A program made the translations under genes and the position numbers. Shown here piece after piece: positions 26,630-36,521 of a stretch of 64,000 nt of DNA. Position 1 is the first letter of the stretch. Each line of letters starts with the position of its first letter. This DNA comes from Desulfosarcina sp. BuS5 (GTDB lineage Bacteria > Desulfobacterota > Desulfobacteria > Desulfobacterales > BuS5): NCBI RefSeq assembly GCF_028752835.1, contig NZ_CP087952.1:3966501-4030500 (forward strand). The letters are read 5' to 3'. Below the pieces are notes generated by a model. The model did no database searches and was not told the DNA's origin. It saw only the letters and a list, made by a program, of their open reading frames with translations.

Positions 26630-29600
26630 ATGATTAAAATTCATCTTGCACAAATTTATTACAATACTTCCTATTACGATCCTCCAATTGATTATTTAGA
26701 AGAGCCTATTGCCTTTAACGAAAAGGATACCCCTCTCGGGAAATTACGCTCAATTGATGAAATACAAGAGTACCTCGTTGAATCCAAAAGCATATATCTT
26801 CAGCATATTCGCTATAAATTATTGGATATAGCAAATTGGTCAGGTGTAAATAAATGTCATCTCCTTGTTTTTCCAGAATATTCAGTTCCCCCTCAAGTTC
26901 TATTGGAATTGCGAAGAGTAGCAGTAGAATATTCGATGATTATTGTTGCAGGAACTCATCGAGTTCCTGCTGGTTCTAATGTAGAATCGATATACCGTGA
27001 TTTGCAAATTTATGAAGATTCTAATTTCGTCGGGTGCGCATGTAGCCCAATCATTTGTCCAGATGGGACAGTTTATCTTGCAAAAAAGATAAAAAAATCG
27101 AAATGGGAACCGAACTTAATTACACCTGAGAAAGAATCAAAATCTTTTCAAATTGAATGCAAAGGGGAACAAATATCAATTTCTGTTATTCCTTGTATTG
27201 ACAGTCTCCATACAGATGTTATCGGTAAAGTTATATCAGACAAGAAACAACAACCTAATATTATAATTTGCCCTTCAGAGTCACCATCTACATCTTTATT
27301 TAAATCTATAGCAAATCATATTGCCTCCAGTGAGACATTATTTTGCTATGTCAATACAGCTGCATTTGGTGGATCATTTTATAATATTCCAGAATCATGG
27401 GGCATATACTTAAAGGGTCACCCTCACTTTTATGATAAGTTGCCACCGAAAACAGAAGCAATACTCGAATTGACCATTGATCAAAATTGCTTTTATGCCA
27501 AAAAAGGCTCATTGAATAATATGCCAAATTGTTATCACCCTTTTCCATTTCCAATAATTTATGAAAAAGAAAGTGAATGGTTAACTGATCTCAATACTTT
27601 AAAAAATGATACCATTGAATGGCTCGAATCATCAAACATAGAATCTGCTATAGAGTGGATGGATCTTTTTTTATCAGAGAATTTTACAAAACTTCCTGAT
27701 ATGGTAGGACAAAATCTAAAGTATCTCAGGCATAGTATTATACCTTTATACGATGGTAGAATTGACACTATTGAAAAGTCTATTTCACATGTCCTCATCA
27801 ATAAAGATATAGAAAATACGATTTTTCTATGGGCAGATAGAGTAAATAAAACTATTGACATCCTTTCTAAGCTGATAAAAAAAATCCCTGATAATTTAGC
27901 TGACGATTTATTTTCATGTCTAAAAGGTCTCAGAAACAATAGTAAAAATTTACCTGTTGTACCTGATGACTGCCCTACAGCATCTGCTTTGCCATCATTA
28001 CATATTGTTCAACAAGAGTTTTCCGGAGAATCAGACACAATTGAATCTTTCCAAAATCGAGGCTCTGATATCGACAAAATTCGTAATTTTTTGGGCAATC
28101 AGGACAATAAAGTGATTGTTGTGACGGGTGCCATTGGCATGGGAAAAAGTTCTTTTATTAATTGGATGTTCAAAAAACAATTCGGGGATTGGGAACTATT
28201 AAGAATCTATATTTCAAAAGAAGCAAGAGCACCAAGGCTTATTGCTGAGATTGGTTATTTAGTTGGTATAAGTATTGACATTGACAGCCTTTCGACCACA
28301 ACAGGCAAGGTTTTTCGTCAAATTGTCAAAAAAATATTTCAAAAATTTTATAAAAAATCTAAAAGAGCTTTAGTGATTGATGATCTTCATGACATTCTAA
28401 GATCAGGTACAGCTCGTGACCACAATCAATTGTCAATCATGATAGAAGAAGCAGCAAACTGTAAACAATATATTGGAGGTAGATTGTTTATTGTCAGCAG
28501 TCAGTGGCTGCCTTGGAAGTGGGTAAACCGATCATGTGTCGCTCATTTACCACTAAAAAGAATGAATGATATTTACATACGAAGAATAATTGAATTTCAT
28601 ATGCGTCGCTGCAACCTGATTAAAGATGAGTCAATACCTGAACCTCCTCAAGATTTACTTGATTTAGTAAAGGGGCATCCTTTGTCAGCTAAAATTGTTG
28701 TTGATGCTATTAAAGACAAAGAATTTATTGAGCTTTCAAGTATAATAAATTTGAATGAAGTTAGTGGCTATGTGGCTACTGAATTACTCAAACATGTCTC
28801 TCTCTCTGAAGATGAAAAAAAATGTTTACAACTTTTATCTATATTTAGGAGTCCTGTCGAATTAAACTTACTCAAAAATGTGTCAGAATCAAAATTTGAA
28901 AAAACGATTAATGAATTATCTGCAAGATGCATTTTAAATTATGATGGCAAATATTTGGAAATGAATGAGGCCGTTAGGCGGTATTTTGTCGCTACCATAA
29001 AAAATGAAAACAGCAGCAGACTTCATTCTGTGGCCGCAAATTATTATCAGCACAAATACGAACACGGAATAGGCCTTATAAGGAAAAACCCAAGCATTGT
29101 TGCTGAATTTGTGCACCATCTATCCCTTTCAGAACAAATAAATAAGGCCAGGGAATTAAAGATATTAATTGTTGAAGAGATAAAGCCTACAGCAAGAAAA
29201 TTATATAGAGAATTAAAGCAATACAGCAAAGCTTTTGAACTATATAGATTATTACATACAATTGTACCAGATGACATTGAGGTACTCGCTTATATTGGTC
29301 GGTGCAACGCTAGGTTGGGGCAATGGCAAAGTTGTGATAAAGCTTTTGAAGATGCTATTGAGGTGGCAAGAAAAATTGGTCAGCAAGTATGGTGGCTGTA
29401 TAGAGATTGGGGTCACATAAAAGCACGTTACAACTATTTTGATGATGCAAAAGAGTATTTTGAAAAAGCTTCATATAATAGGCCTGACGATCCATCTATA
29501 AAATCATCATTAGCATATATGCATTGGCGTCAAGATGAGCATGATTTGGCGAGAGATTTATTTGAAGAGGTCGTAAATGAGTATCCTTACCATAAATACA

Positions 29601-29746
29601 CCCTGACTTTTTACTCTAGGTTCTTAAATGAGACTGGTGAGTATGACTATGCAACGCATCTGAAGGAAAGACTTAGTAATATAGAAAACGATTATGAGTA
29701 TCGCAAACCGATTGAATACGACTTAGATGAAGATTATGATGATTAA
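26630..29746 (+). CDS. Nitrilase-STAND NTPase-TPR protein
   Basis: 1038 aa, the largest cassette gene here. N-terminal carbon-nitrogen hydrolase domain (about 1-290) with a candidate Glu-Lys-Cys triad: Glu83 in VFPEYSVP, Lys near 152 in YLAKKIKKSKWE, Cys189 in VIPCIDSLHTD. A STAND/NACHT-like P-loop follows (GAIGMGKSSF, about 500) with Walker B ALVIDDLHDIL (about 580), a winged-helix region, then TPR repeats (about 860-1010) and an acidic tail. This is the effector-switch-sensor order of bacterial NLR-like immune proteins. GGAG lies before the ATG. The defence role is inferred from architecture. Confidence 0.85.
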   Translation: MIKIHLAQIYYNTSYYDPPIDYLEEPIAFNEKDTPLGKLRSIDEIQEYLVESKSIYLQHIRYKLLDIANWSGVNKCHLLVFPEYSVPPQVLLELRRVAVEYSMIIVAGTHRVPAGSNVESIYRDLQIYEDSNFVGCACSPIICPDGTVYLAKKIKKSKWEPNLITPEKESKSFQIECKGEQISISVIPCIDSLHTDVIGKVISDKKQQPNIIICPSESPSTSLFKSIANHIASSETLFCYVNTAAFGGSFYNIPESWGIYLKGHPHFYDKLPPKTEAILELTIDQNCFYAKKGSLNNMPNCYHPFPFPIIYEKESEWLTDLNTLKNDTIEWLESSNIESAIEWMDLFLSENFTKLPDMVGQNLKYLRHSIIPLYDGRIDTIEKSISHVLINKDIENTIFLWADRVNKTIDILSKLIKKIPDNLADDLFSCLKGLRNNSKNLPVVPDDCPTASALPSLHIVQQEFSGESDTIESFQNRGSDIDKIRNFLGNQDNKVIVVTGAIGMGKSSFINWMFKKQFGDWELLRIYISKEARAPRLIAEIGYLVGISIDIDSLSTTTGKVFRQIVKKIFQKFYKKSKRALVIDDLHDILRSGTARDHNQLSIMIEEAANCKQYIGGRLFIVSSQWLPWKWVNRSCVAHLPLKRMNDIYIRRIIEFHMRRCNLIKDESIPEPPQDLLDLVKGHPLSAKIVVDAIKDKEFIELSSIINLNEVSGYVATELLKHVSLSEDEKKCLQLLSIFRSPVELNLLKNVSESKFEKTINELSARCILNYDGKYLEMNEAVRRYFVATIKNENSSRLHSVAANYYQHKYEHGIGLIRKNPSIVAEFVHHLSLSEQINKARELKILIVEEIKPTARKLYRELKQYSKAFELYRLLHTIVPDDIEVLAYIGRCNARLGQWQSCDKAFEDAIEVARKIGQQVWWLYRDWGHIKARYNYFDDAKEYFEKASYNRPDDPSIKSSLAYMHWRQDEHDLARDLFEEVVNEYPYHKYTLTFYSRFLNETGEYDYATHLKERLSNIENDYEYRKPIEYDLDEDYDD

Positions 29747-29759
29747 ATACAAATAGATA

Positions 29760-29876
29760 GCCCAACAATTACATTCACACCGACCGCTTAACCCTGCCGA
29801 TTTTTGGCGGTAGTTCAAAGTTGTTTACTACGGCCAAGTCTTTCCTTGGCTGGTTGGCGGCGGGTGATGTTTGGCG
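29760..29876 (+). other. attC: attC of the nitrilase-STAND cassette
   Basis: AGCCCAACAATTACATTCAC left, GGCGGCGGGTGATGTTTGGCG right; crossover G is 29876. Confidence 0.82.
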
Positions 29877-30077
29877 ATAAGTTGACCGTGAGCTCCGCTA
29901 CGCTACGCACACGGTCAACTTATCGCCGGCTGTCGAGTTCCTCGAACGTCCTTGACAGGTTCCGCTCACGCTCCACCTATCAAGGGCGTTCGAGCCGACT
30001 GCGATTCTCGACACTGAATGAAAAAAAACCGCCTTTTTCATTCAGTGCCTGCGATTCTCGCGGCTCAACAGCCGGCG
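29877..30077 (+). repeat. Structured 201-bp unit, copy 7
   Basis: Consensus copy; next cassette starts TTAACTG. Confidence 0.93.
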
Positions 30078-30115
30078 TTAACTGCCAACATCATTAAAGG
30101 CACCTATAGACCAAC

Positions 30116-31444
30116 ATGTCTGAATTGTTTAAATCAAAAAACTGGATCGGGGAATTCTTTATCCCAGATCAATACGAAAAACGCTTTCCTGGAAAAGTAA
30201 CTTATTCCGCAGAAAGTGGCGTTATACTTGAATACGCTATCACTGGTCATGATGTCCCTGATGAGTCGCCTGTCCTTTTTGGAATATTAGATAACGGACA
30301 AAAATGCACGCTGGTCGGAAAATTCAAGCCAGTACATTCTGGAGTTAGTTTTCACCATGGCTTAACAACACGAAAAGGGAAAAACGGATTTCAATATTTA
30401 GTGGTTGGAGACTTCATAAATATAGATGATAAGCACAGTAATCTATATTTTAATTTAACTAATCTTCAAGAATTCTTCTTTCCAAAAGGCTACAAGGATC
30501 TCGTTAAATATTCAGAAGAGCCAATTTTTAGTCTAGAAACCTCATATGGAAAAATTGAAGTTGGAAACACCGCAAGCTTTGGTCACTTTGGGAAAGATAT
30601 TACCTCGCAAATTTACAGCATAGACAAATCTGCATTAGAAGATTTAAAGAATTCATTTGATCAAATACAAGGCAAATATCCCAACTCATTCTTTATGCTT
30701 AAAAAAGATATCGGGTATAACGTCCGTTTAAAAATAAGCGATGGTGGTACCATCCATGAGGTCGGAGATTACATTTATCAAATAGCCAATTTATTTGCTT
30801 TGTTAATTTACAGCCCTGTTTACCCGGAAAGTATTAATATTTTCAGGAATTATGGGGATCAAGAACGTCAGTTTGTAGTTCAGGTATACCCTTCAATGGT
30901 GTTAGAGCACAGGACTATAGAAATAGCCACCGAGGATAGATCTCATTTTCATATGCCAATCACTCAAAACACCATAAACCTTCCCACGATATTAGAAAAT
31001 TGGCTTTTAACCCATAAAGATTATTCAACAATCATTTCAAGCATCCAGCACGAAACAGGGTTCAGAGATGAACACACTGTTCACGGTGAAATTGTGCTCT
31101 ATGCAACACAGTTAGAATCAATAAGTTATAGCCAAAATATTGATCGAAACGAAAAGTATGAATATCCAATAAATTCTTATGGCTCAGAAAAAGTTAAATC
31201 TGGTCTGCGAAGGATATTTGAGAAAATCAACTCAGATACAATTGGTAAAAATATTTCTGAATTAAGGAATGAAATAGCACATGTAGGCAGGCCAAAAAGA
31301 CTATTACCAGTTCTATCGTTAAGGGAGTTAGTGCATATTGAACAATACCTTCATGTTATAATTATTTCGTATATCCTTGAGAAGTTAGGTGTTTCAAGAG
31401 AAGTAAGTGAAGACTATCAAAACAAATTTACATCAATAGATTAA
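30116..31444 (+). CDS. apeA: ApeA-like HEPN abortive-infection protein
   Basis: 442 aa. The N-terminal beta-rich domain (WIGEFFIPDQYEKRFPGKVTYSAES start) fits ApeA_NTD1. The C-terminal helical domain has the HEPN ribonuclease signature R-x4-H in ELRNEIAHVGRP (about 384-389). ApeA proteins are single-gene anti-phage RNases that cut RNA after infection. Full length and alone in its cassette, as the family usually is. Confidence 0.82.
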   Translation: MSELFKSKNWIGEFFIPDQYEKRFPGKVTYSAESGVILEYAITGHDVPDESPVLFGILDNGQKCTLVGKFKPVHSGVSFHHGLTTRKGKNGFQYLVVGDFINIDDKHSNLYFNLTNLQEFFFPKGYKDLVKYSEEPIFSLETSYGKIEVGNTASFGHFGKDITSQIYSIDKSALEDLKNSFDQIQGKYPNSFFMLKKDIGYNVRLKISDGGTIHEVGDYIYQIANLFALLIYSPVYPESINIFRNYGDQERQFVVQVYPSMVLEHRTIEIATEDRSHFHMPITQNTINLPTILENWLLTHKDYSTIISSIQHETGFRDEHTVHGEIVLYATQLESISYSQNIDRNEKYEYPINSYGSEKVKSGLRRIFEKINSDTIGKNISELRNEIAHVGRPKRLLPVLSLRELVHIEQYLHVIIISYILEKLGVSREVSEDYQNKFTSID

Positions 31445-31449
31445 ACAGC

Positions 31450-31567
31450 AGTTAACAAATCAATTCACTTGACCCGCAACTCGTCGGCGAATTTTCGTGC
31501 AGTTTCAAGCTCATCGCCGTTTATAAAGTTTAACGGTAGGTGCTCGGCGGGCAAGTGATCTCGGTCG
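31450..31567 (+). other. attC: attC of the ApeA cassette
   Basis: GTTAACAAATCAATTCACTTG left, CAAGTGATCTCGGTCG right; crossover G is 31567. No unit inserted. Closely related to the attC carrying intron copy 3 (55642-58028). Confidence 0.88.
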
Positions 31568-31590
31568 TTAAGCACTAATGGTTTATTCCT

Positions 31591-32169
31591 ATGCCTTACT
31601 GTAAAATAGCAAATTATCATGTTTTCCTACATAGGTCTCTTTACTCACAAATTGTGAGTGAGGTGTTGAAGGGTAAACCTCCTGTGTATAAGGTTTCGAG
31701 CTTTATATCTGGATCAGAGGCGAACAAAGAAAAAGAAAACGCAATTATTTATTGGCTGGAGAAAAAATTTAAAAAGAATCCTTCACACTTCAAAGAGCAA
31801 TTTGTGAAATTTTCCCTTTTCGGTCAAGATGCGAGATCTGATGTTTTTGATCTTTTGTATGACTGGTGTAGTCTTTCGAAATTAGGCCACATAGTTGACA
31901 ATAGGGATGAGGTTGACAAACTAATATCAGACTATGAGGGGGAAAGTCTGTCATATCCAGCAGGAAAGGTATTTCATATAGTTGTTAAAGTAATTCCCCA
32001 TAATTCATTTATCAATAAGTTACTTTCACCCTCTAAAGAAATTATGGTGGAAATAGATACCCAAAAAGTCACAAGACTTGAAGGTGTCATTTCTGATTTC
32101 AATCTTTTAATGGGGCAGATCGTTCTATATTTTAACAATAGAGGAATAAAAATAGAGAACTGTGCTTAA
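31591..32169 (+). CDS. Unknown protein, 192 aa
   Basis: Soluble, mixed alpha/beta, starting MPYCKIANYHVFLHR. I recognise no family. The C-terminal half (VFHIVVKVIPHNSFINKLLSP ... VEIDTQKVTRLEG) looks beta-rich. A plain start and position directly after an attC core support it as a real cassette gene. Confidence 0.65.
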   Translation: MPYCKIANYHVFLHRSLYSQIVSEVLKGKPPVYKVSSFISGSEANKEKENAIIYWLEKKFKKNPSHFKEQFVKFSLFGQDARSDVFDLLYDWCSLSKLGHIVDNRDEVDKLISDYEGESLSYPAGKVFHIVVKVIPHNSFINKLLSPSKEIMVEIDTQKVTRLEGVISDFNLLMGQIVLYFNNRGIKIENCA

Positions 32170-32218
32170 CGAGGCTAATTCAGCCGACGCAGAAAAATAG
32201 CGCGGCTGATTAGCGACG
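32162..32218 (+). other. attC: attC of the 192-aa protein cassette
   Basis: TGCTTAACGAGGCTAATTCAG pairs with CGCGGCTGATTAGCGACG; crossover G is 32218. No inserted unit. Confidence 0.88.
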
Positions 32219-32519
32219 TTAACCCCCGTGATGTATCAGGCGCTCTTGGCTCCGTTGTGTTCTAATGGAATTGCATCTGAAAGTTCAGACAAAAAATGGG
32301 CTTTTTTGTTTTCGGCAGAGGTTGTTTTGTTTACTGGCAAATTGGAATTCGTCTTAATGCCAACCGCCCTGGAAAAAGAGTGGTCGCCAATTCAAAGTTT
32401 CTACAGTCAAGTTGCTGTAAAGCATAAAGGGTGGTTCTCATAAAGCAGTTTAAATTTAATTGGAATTTAAACGTCTCCGACGTTGTTTTGCGATTGCTGA
32501 TTTTGTATGTATGTTTATG
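32219..32519 (+). other. Small cassette without a convincing gene
   Basis: A 71-codon frame (32228-32443) is open but has no ribosome-binding site or family features. Its attC resembles those of the tandem cassettes at 37.4-42 kb, and it shares the phrase CATAAAGGGTGG with them. Confidence 0.5.
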
Positions 32520-32645
32520 GGGTTAACAATACGCTGGAAGGGACTGGGCAGGAGCTCGGCATTCCGGAAAGGCAACTTTTTAACAGGATTTTATAATTTA
32601 ATCAGCGCTGTCGGGTTGGCTCTGCCCAGCCCCTCAGCTCGGTCG
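32520..32645 (+). other. attC: attC of the small gene-poor cassette
   Basis: GGTTAACAATACGCTGG left; GGGACTGGGCAGGAGC pairs with GCTCTGCCCAGCCCC. Crossover G is 32645. Confidence 0.87.
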
Positions 32646-32662
32646 TTAGCAAGAGAAGAAAC

Positions 32663-33106
32663 ATGGAAGATATCATAACAATTCTTACCACTCTCGGACT
32701 CGGTTCTGTGCTTGGGTATTTCATCAAATATGCGTTAGATAAAAAGAAAGAAGTTTACAACAGCCTCTATAAACTCAATGAAGAGCGATATAAAAATATT
32801 CTTTCACACATGGTTATTGTGTTGAATGATGAATACACGAAATTTATGAATCATATTGATCCCAGAACAGGGAACCAAATGACTCATGATGACCATGTTG
32901 ATTTTTTAAATGCCGAGTATTTTCAAACAATTCTATATGCTCCTGACAACGTATTGGAAGCGTTGAAGCATTTTATAGAAAAACCGAATGAAGAAAATTT
33001 TATTCGTACTGCTAGAGCAATGCGCCATTCTCTCTGGAATAAGAAATCTAAATTGCAAATAAATGAACTAAAACTTGCTAACAAGGCGCTCCAGCGGACG
33101 CGCTAG
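32663..33106 (+). CDS. Membrane-anchored unknown protein
   Basis: 147 aa with one N-terminal helix (about 5-24) then a soluble helical region. The final residues (ANKALQRTR) come from the attC, so the natural stop is supplied by it. No family recognised. Confidence 0.65.
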   Translation: MEDIITILTTLGLGSVLGYFIKYALDKKKEVYNSLYKLNEERYKNILSHMVIVLNDEYTKFMNHIDPRTGNQMTHDDHVDFLNAEYFQTILYAPDNVLEALKHFIEKPNEENFIRTARAMRHSLWNKKSKLQINELKLANKALQRTR

Positions 33107-33125
33107 CGCGCCGCTGAGCTTGTCG
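33076..33125 (+). other. attC: attC of the 147-aa protein cassette
   Basis: TGCTAACAAGGCGCTCCAGC pairs with GCCGCTGAGCTTGTCG; crossover G is 33125. Very short spacer. Confidence 0.87.
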
Positions 33126-33326
33126 ATAAGTTGACCGTGAGCTCCGCTGCGCTACGCACACGGTCAACTTATCGCCGGCTGTCGAGTTCCTCGAACGTCC
33201 TTGACAGGTTCCGCTCACGCTCCACCTATCAAGGGCGTTCGAGCCGACTGCGATTCTCGACACTGAATGAAAAAAAACCGCCTTTTTCATTCAGTGCCTG
33301 CGATTCTCGCGGCTCAACAGCCGGCG
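33126..33326 (+). repeat. Structured 201-bp unit, copy 8
   Basis: Carries GCTGCGCT in the H1 loop, like copies 1 and 6. Confidence 0.93.
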
Positions 33327-33426
33327 TTATGCTAATAAAAAAAGGAGGTGATTGTTATGAATATTTAATTTTTTGTTCATTCCGTTTTTTTATCTAAACC
33401 GTATATGCAAAGAGGAGGAGATTAAA

Positions 33427-34023
33427 ATGAAAAAAATTAATACAATCCTTTTATCAGTTTTTTTATTAGTTTTTGCCATTTATGTGCCCGCACAGGCCAT
33501 AACAATAGATTTTGAGGATATTCCAGATTTAACATCCGTGGATGATTTTTATGCATCCCTTGGAATCCATTTTGAAAATGCGATTTCATTAACTGCTGGT
33601 TTTTCCCTCAATGAAATTGACTATCCACCGAGTAGTGGCAATGTGGCTGTCGGTGATGACTGGGCACCAATACTGTTGACTTTTGATAATCCTGCAGAAA
33701 ACATTTTTGCTCATTTTACATATGCTTCCCAATTAACTTTTACTGCATGGAATGATGCAGGAGATATTATTGGTACATATATAAATCCAAATTCTGATAA
33801 TCTAGGAAGTTCTGAGTTAATATCCTTAAATTTTAGCGGGGTCAGCAAGTTACAAATTGCTGGAGAATGGGACGGATCCTATATAATGGACGACCTCAAT
33901 TATGAACTTAACCAGCATGTTCCTGTCCCTGAACCAGCTACTATGTTTCTATTCGGTAGTGGCTTAATTGGGGTAGCAGGTTTAGGCTTTGGGCGTAAGA
34001 AATTAAGCTCGAAGGAATCATAA
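33427..34023 (+). CDS. PEP-CTERM exported protein
   Basis: About 198 aa from ATG 33427 (AGAGGAGGAG upstream). Signal peptide MKKINTILLSVFLLVFAIY, a beta-rich body, and the C-terminal PEP-CTERM tail: VPEPATMF, a short helix, then GFGRKKLSS. PEP-CTERM tails are processed by exosortase A-type enzymes, which must be encoded elsewhere in the genome; the exosortase H-like enzyme in this window reads a different tail. Confidence 0.88.
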   Translation: MKKINTILLSVFLLVFAIYVPAQAITIDFEDIPDLTSVDDFYASLGIHFENAISLTAGFSLNEIDYPPSSGNVAVGDDWAPILLTFDNPAENIFAHFTYASQLTFTAWNDAGDIIGTYINPNSDNLGSSELISLNFSGVSKLQIAGEWDGSYIMDDLNYELNQHVPVPEPATMFLFGSGLIGVAGLGFGRKKLSSKES

Positions 34024-34028
34024 TTCAT

Positions 34029-34198
34029 ATTCCGGCGGCGCTGCGCGCCGCCGGAATGCCGAGATGAGCGGTGCTTATCGATTTGCCCTGGCGGCGCGCT
34101 GATTCGCACCGCCAGAACAAATCGATTGAGCGTCCAACGCATAACAACCGGGCGAGACTGCGTCTCTCCTCATTATGCGTCGGACCGCTCATCTCGGC
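34029..34198. repeat. Structured hairpin-plus-Y element, 170 bp
   Basis: A simple GC hairpin (ATTCCGGCGGCG / CGCCGCCGGAAT) is followed by an outer stem GCCGAGATGAGCGGT / ACCGCTCATCTCGGC enclosing two hairpins (ATCGATTTG / CAAATCGAT, with inner CTGGCGG / CCGCCAG; and ACGCATAA / TTATGCGT). Same topology as the 201-bp unit, unrelated sequence. It lies between two genes and no attC core is seen on its left. Confidence 0.75.
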
Positions 34199-34215
34199 AA
34201 TATATTTGATGGAGG

Positions 34216-36150
34216 TTGATGATGAAAGGAACAAATTTTAGAAGATTTTTTCTTGCAATATTTCTAGTTGTTATCTTTGTTGGCTCAGCATTTGCCGATA
34301 AAGGGGTGTTTAATGCAAAAGTGACCCCTGATGAAGCATTTGTCAATGAACCTACCACAGTAACTGTCACAGCTGAAATAGGCTCAGAAAATTTATATAT
34401 TTCTTCGGTTCGAGCATATAAGACTACCGCGGATGGTAAGCCGATTGCTTTTTTAGGACAGATGTATGATGATGGTACTCATGGAGATGCTATTGAAGCT
34501 GATACCATCTTCACCATGCAATTTACCGTGAACGAACCTGTTAAATCTACTATCTATGTTAGAGTTACTGCCGCATATAGAAGGGATAGAAATAGGTACT
34601 TGAGTCCTGTTATGAAAATAAATATTTTTGAACACTTAGCACCAGATGCTCCTGCAGAGCATGCCAATACTTTAAACAATGTAAAACAAAATTTTAACTC
34701 ATACTTGACGACAATGACCCCGGAGGATGCCAAACAAAAAGCACTTGAGGACGTTTTAAATGATCCATATGTATCTGATGCAACGCTCTCAGGCAATACT
34801 ATTTCTGTTCAATTTACGGATGGAACTTGGGGAATGATTACATTGGAAGATCCTGACGTTCCTTCTGAGGGGGCGGGAAACGCTATCCCACCAAATGAAC
34901 TACCCAGTAACGCCAAATATCCAGGAAATGATAACTTACTAATTTTTGCTCCATTCTATAGTGCACCTAAAACAGAAATACCAAATTATGCAAAGAATCG
35001 TTTTGCAAATAGTGTGTTTATGGAATTCACTTTGAATTCACCGGCTATAACTAAAGATTCGGCAGCATCTTTAGAAAATGTTAAATCATGGGGTGATTTT
35101 GGCACCGTAATTTTAAACGGCCACGGAGGATACATAACCATAAAAGGGCATAAATATGTTGCGATAGCGACAGGGACGCCTACTACTCAAACAAATGATG
35201 AAATAGAAAAAGATCTGCAGCCGACAGATGATAGTCCACCAAGAATTATTACAACTGATAAAAAAGTTTATGCTTTTTTACCTTCATATATAACAAAGAG
35301 AGCAAAACCGATGAAGAACACTTTTTTTTGGCTTGGAGCGTGCGATACACTAAAAGACTCGTCTATGTGGGATGCTCTACGTTCCAAAGGTGCTAAAGTA
35401 GCTTTTGGCTTTACCAAAACAGTAGAACCTTCTTTCGATTACGATAAATTTAAAGAAGTCATAAATAAAATGGTTCCGACTGATGAGAATGATGACCTTC
35501 TTTCTGCTAAGGAGGCTTATGATGCAGTTGGTGACAAAATTGATGGATGGTGTCCATTTGGATTTTGTATAGGTGGGGAAGGAGCAAAGCTTGAACTCAA
35601 AACAGCGCCTGGATGGGAAGACTTTGTTTTCTTTGAAGGAGGCCTTATAAATGGTGATTTTGAAACAGGCGATTGGACAGGCTGGGTACATGGTGGTGAA
35701 AATGGTCAAGTCTGGCAAAAAATATTAGGTGCTCACGTTCATAATGGCAGTGAGGCGGCATCATTGGGGCGTTGGGACACTAGTTTTCATGGTTATGATC
35801 CAACTGCCGAGCCATACGGTTACGAATGGTTTTATCAGGATTTTGTAGTACCTGATAACGTAACCTATCTGAAGTTTAATTGGTGGCTTGAGACTTATGA
35901 TACTGCTGTTTGGGATTGGTTTGACGCATATATTAAGGATACAAATGGAAACACCTTGATTACTATAGTTAATCATGGTGGCAAGCCTGGTACTAATTAT
36001 GGGCCATACTGGAATACTGGAAGCTGGCGTGAAGAATCAGTAGACATATCTGCATATCGCGGTCAAAAAATCAGAATATATTTTGATCAACGTCTTGATG
36101 GGTTTGGCGATCAACAGAGGGTTTATGTTGATGATGTGAGACTGGAATAA
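34216..36150 (+). CDS. Secreted caspase-fold protease-like protein
   Basis: 644 aa with a signal peptide (cleavage near SAFADKG). An Ig-like region (about 28-140) is followed by a domain with a caspase/gingipain-type His-Cys pair: TVILNGHGGYI (His about 303) and FFWLGACDTL (Cys about 376). The C-terminus (about 480-644) is a beta-sandwich starting LINGDFETGDWTGW, typical of carbohydrate- or cell-surface-binding modules. No sorting tail. Substrate unknown; the protease role is inferred from the dyad spacing and context. Confidence 0.72.
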   Translation: MMMKGTNFRRFFLAIFLVVIFVGSAFADKGVFNAKVTPDEAFVNEPTTVTVTAEIGSENLYISSVRAYKTTADGKPIAFLGQMYDDGTHGDAIEADTIFTMQFTVNEPVKSTIYVRVTAAYRRDRNRYLSPVMKINIFEHLAPDAPAEHANTLNNVKQNFNSYLTTMTPEDAKQKALEDVLNDPYVSDATLSGNTISVQFTDGTWGMITLEDPDVPSEGAGNAIPPNELPSNAKYPGNDNLLIFAPFYSAPKTEIPNYAKNRFANSVFMEFTLNSPAITKDSAASLENVKSWGDFGTVILNGHGGYITIKGHKYVAIATGTPTTQTNDEIEKDLQPTDDSPPRIITTDKKVYAFLPSYITKRAKPMKNTFFWLGACDTLKDSSMWDALRSKGAKVAFGFTKTVEPSFDYDKFKEVINKMVPTDENDDLLSAKEAYDAVGDKIDGWCPFGFCIGGEGAKLELKTAPGWEDFVFFEGGLINGDFETGDWTGWVHGGENGQVWQKILGAHVHNGSEAASLGRWDTSFHGYDPTAEPYGYEWFYQDFVVPDNVTYLKFNWWLETYDTAVWDWFDAYIKDTNGNTLITIVNHGGKPGTNYGPYWNTGSWREESVDISAYRGQKIRIYFDQRLDGFGDQQRVYVDDVRLE

Positions 36151-36156
36151 TATTTT

Positions 36157-36283
36157 TGCATAACAATCGGCTGCAAGGGACGGCAAACAACGCGGCGGTT
36201 TTTCTAAGTCTCTGCCCCGCATAAAGCCTGGTGGTAATTCAGGGTTAGTTGCCCCGCATGTTTGCCGCCCCTGAGCCGCAGCG
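36157..36283 (+). other. attC: attC of the caspase-fold cassette
   Basis: TGCATAACAATCGGCTGCAAG left, GCCCCTGAGCCGCAGCG right; crossover G is 36283. Similar to the attC at 43824-43950. Confidence 0.87.
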
Positions 36284-36484
36284 ATAAGTTGACCGTGAGC
36301 TCCGCTACGCTACGCACACGGTCAACTTATCGCCGGCTGTCGAGTTCCTCGAACGTCCTTGACAGGTTCCGCTCACGCTCCACCTATCAAGGGCGTTCGA
36401 GCCGACTGCGATTCTCGACACTGAATGAAAAAAAACCGCCTTTTTCATTCAGTGCCTGCGATTCTCGCGGCTCAACAGCCGGCG
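36284..36484 (+). repeat. Structured 201-bp unit, copy 9
   Basis: Consensus copy; next cassette starts TTATAAAATTC. Confidence 0.93.
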
Positions 36485-36521
36485 TTATAAAATTCGCCAT
36501 ACAATAAGCCATATAAATATA

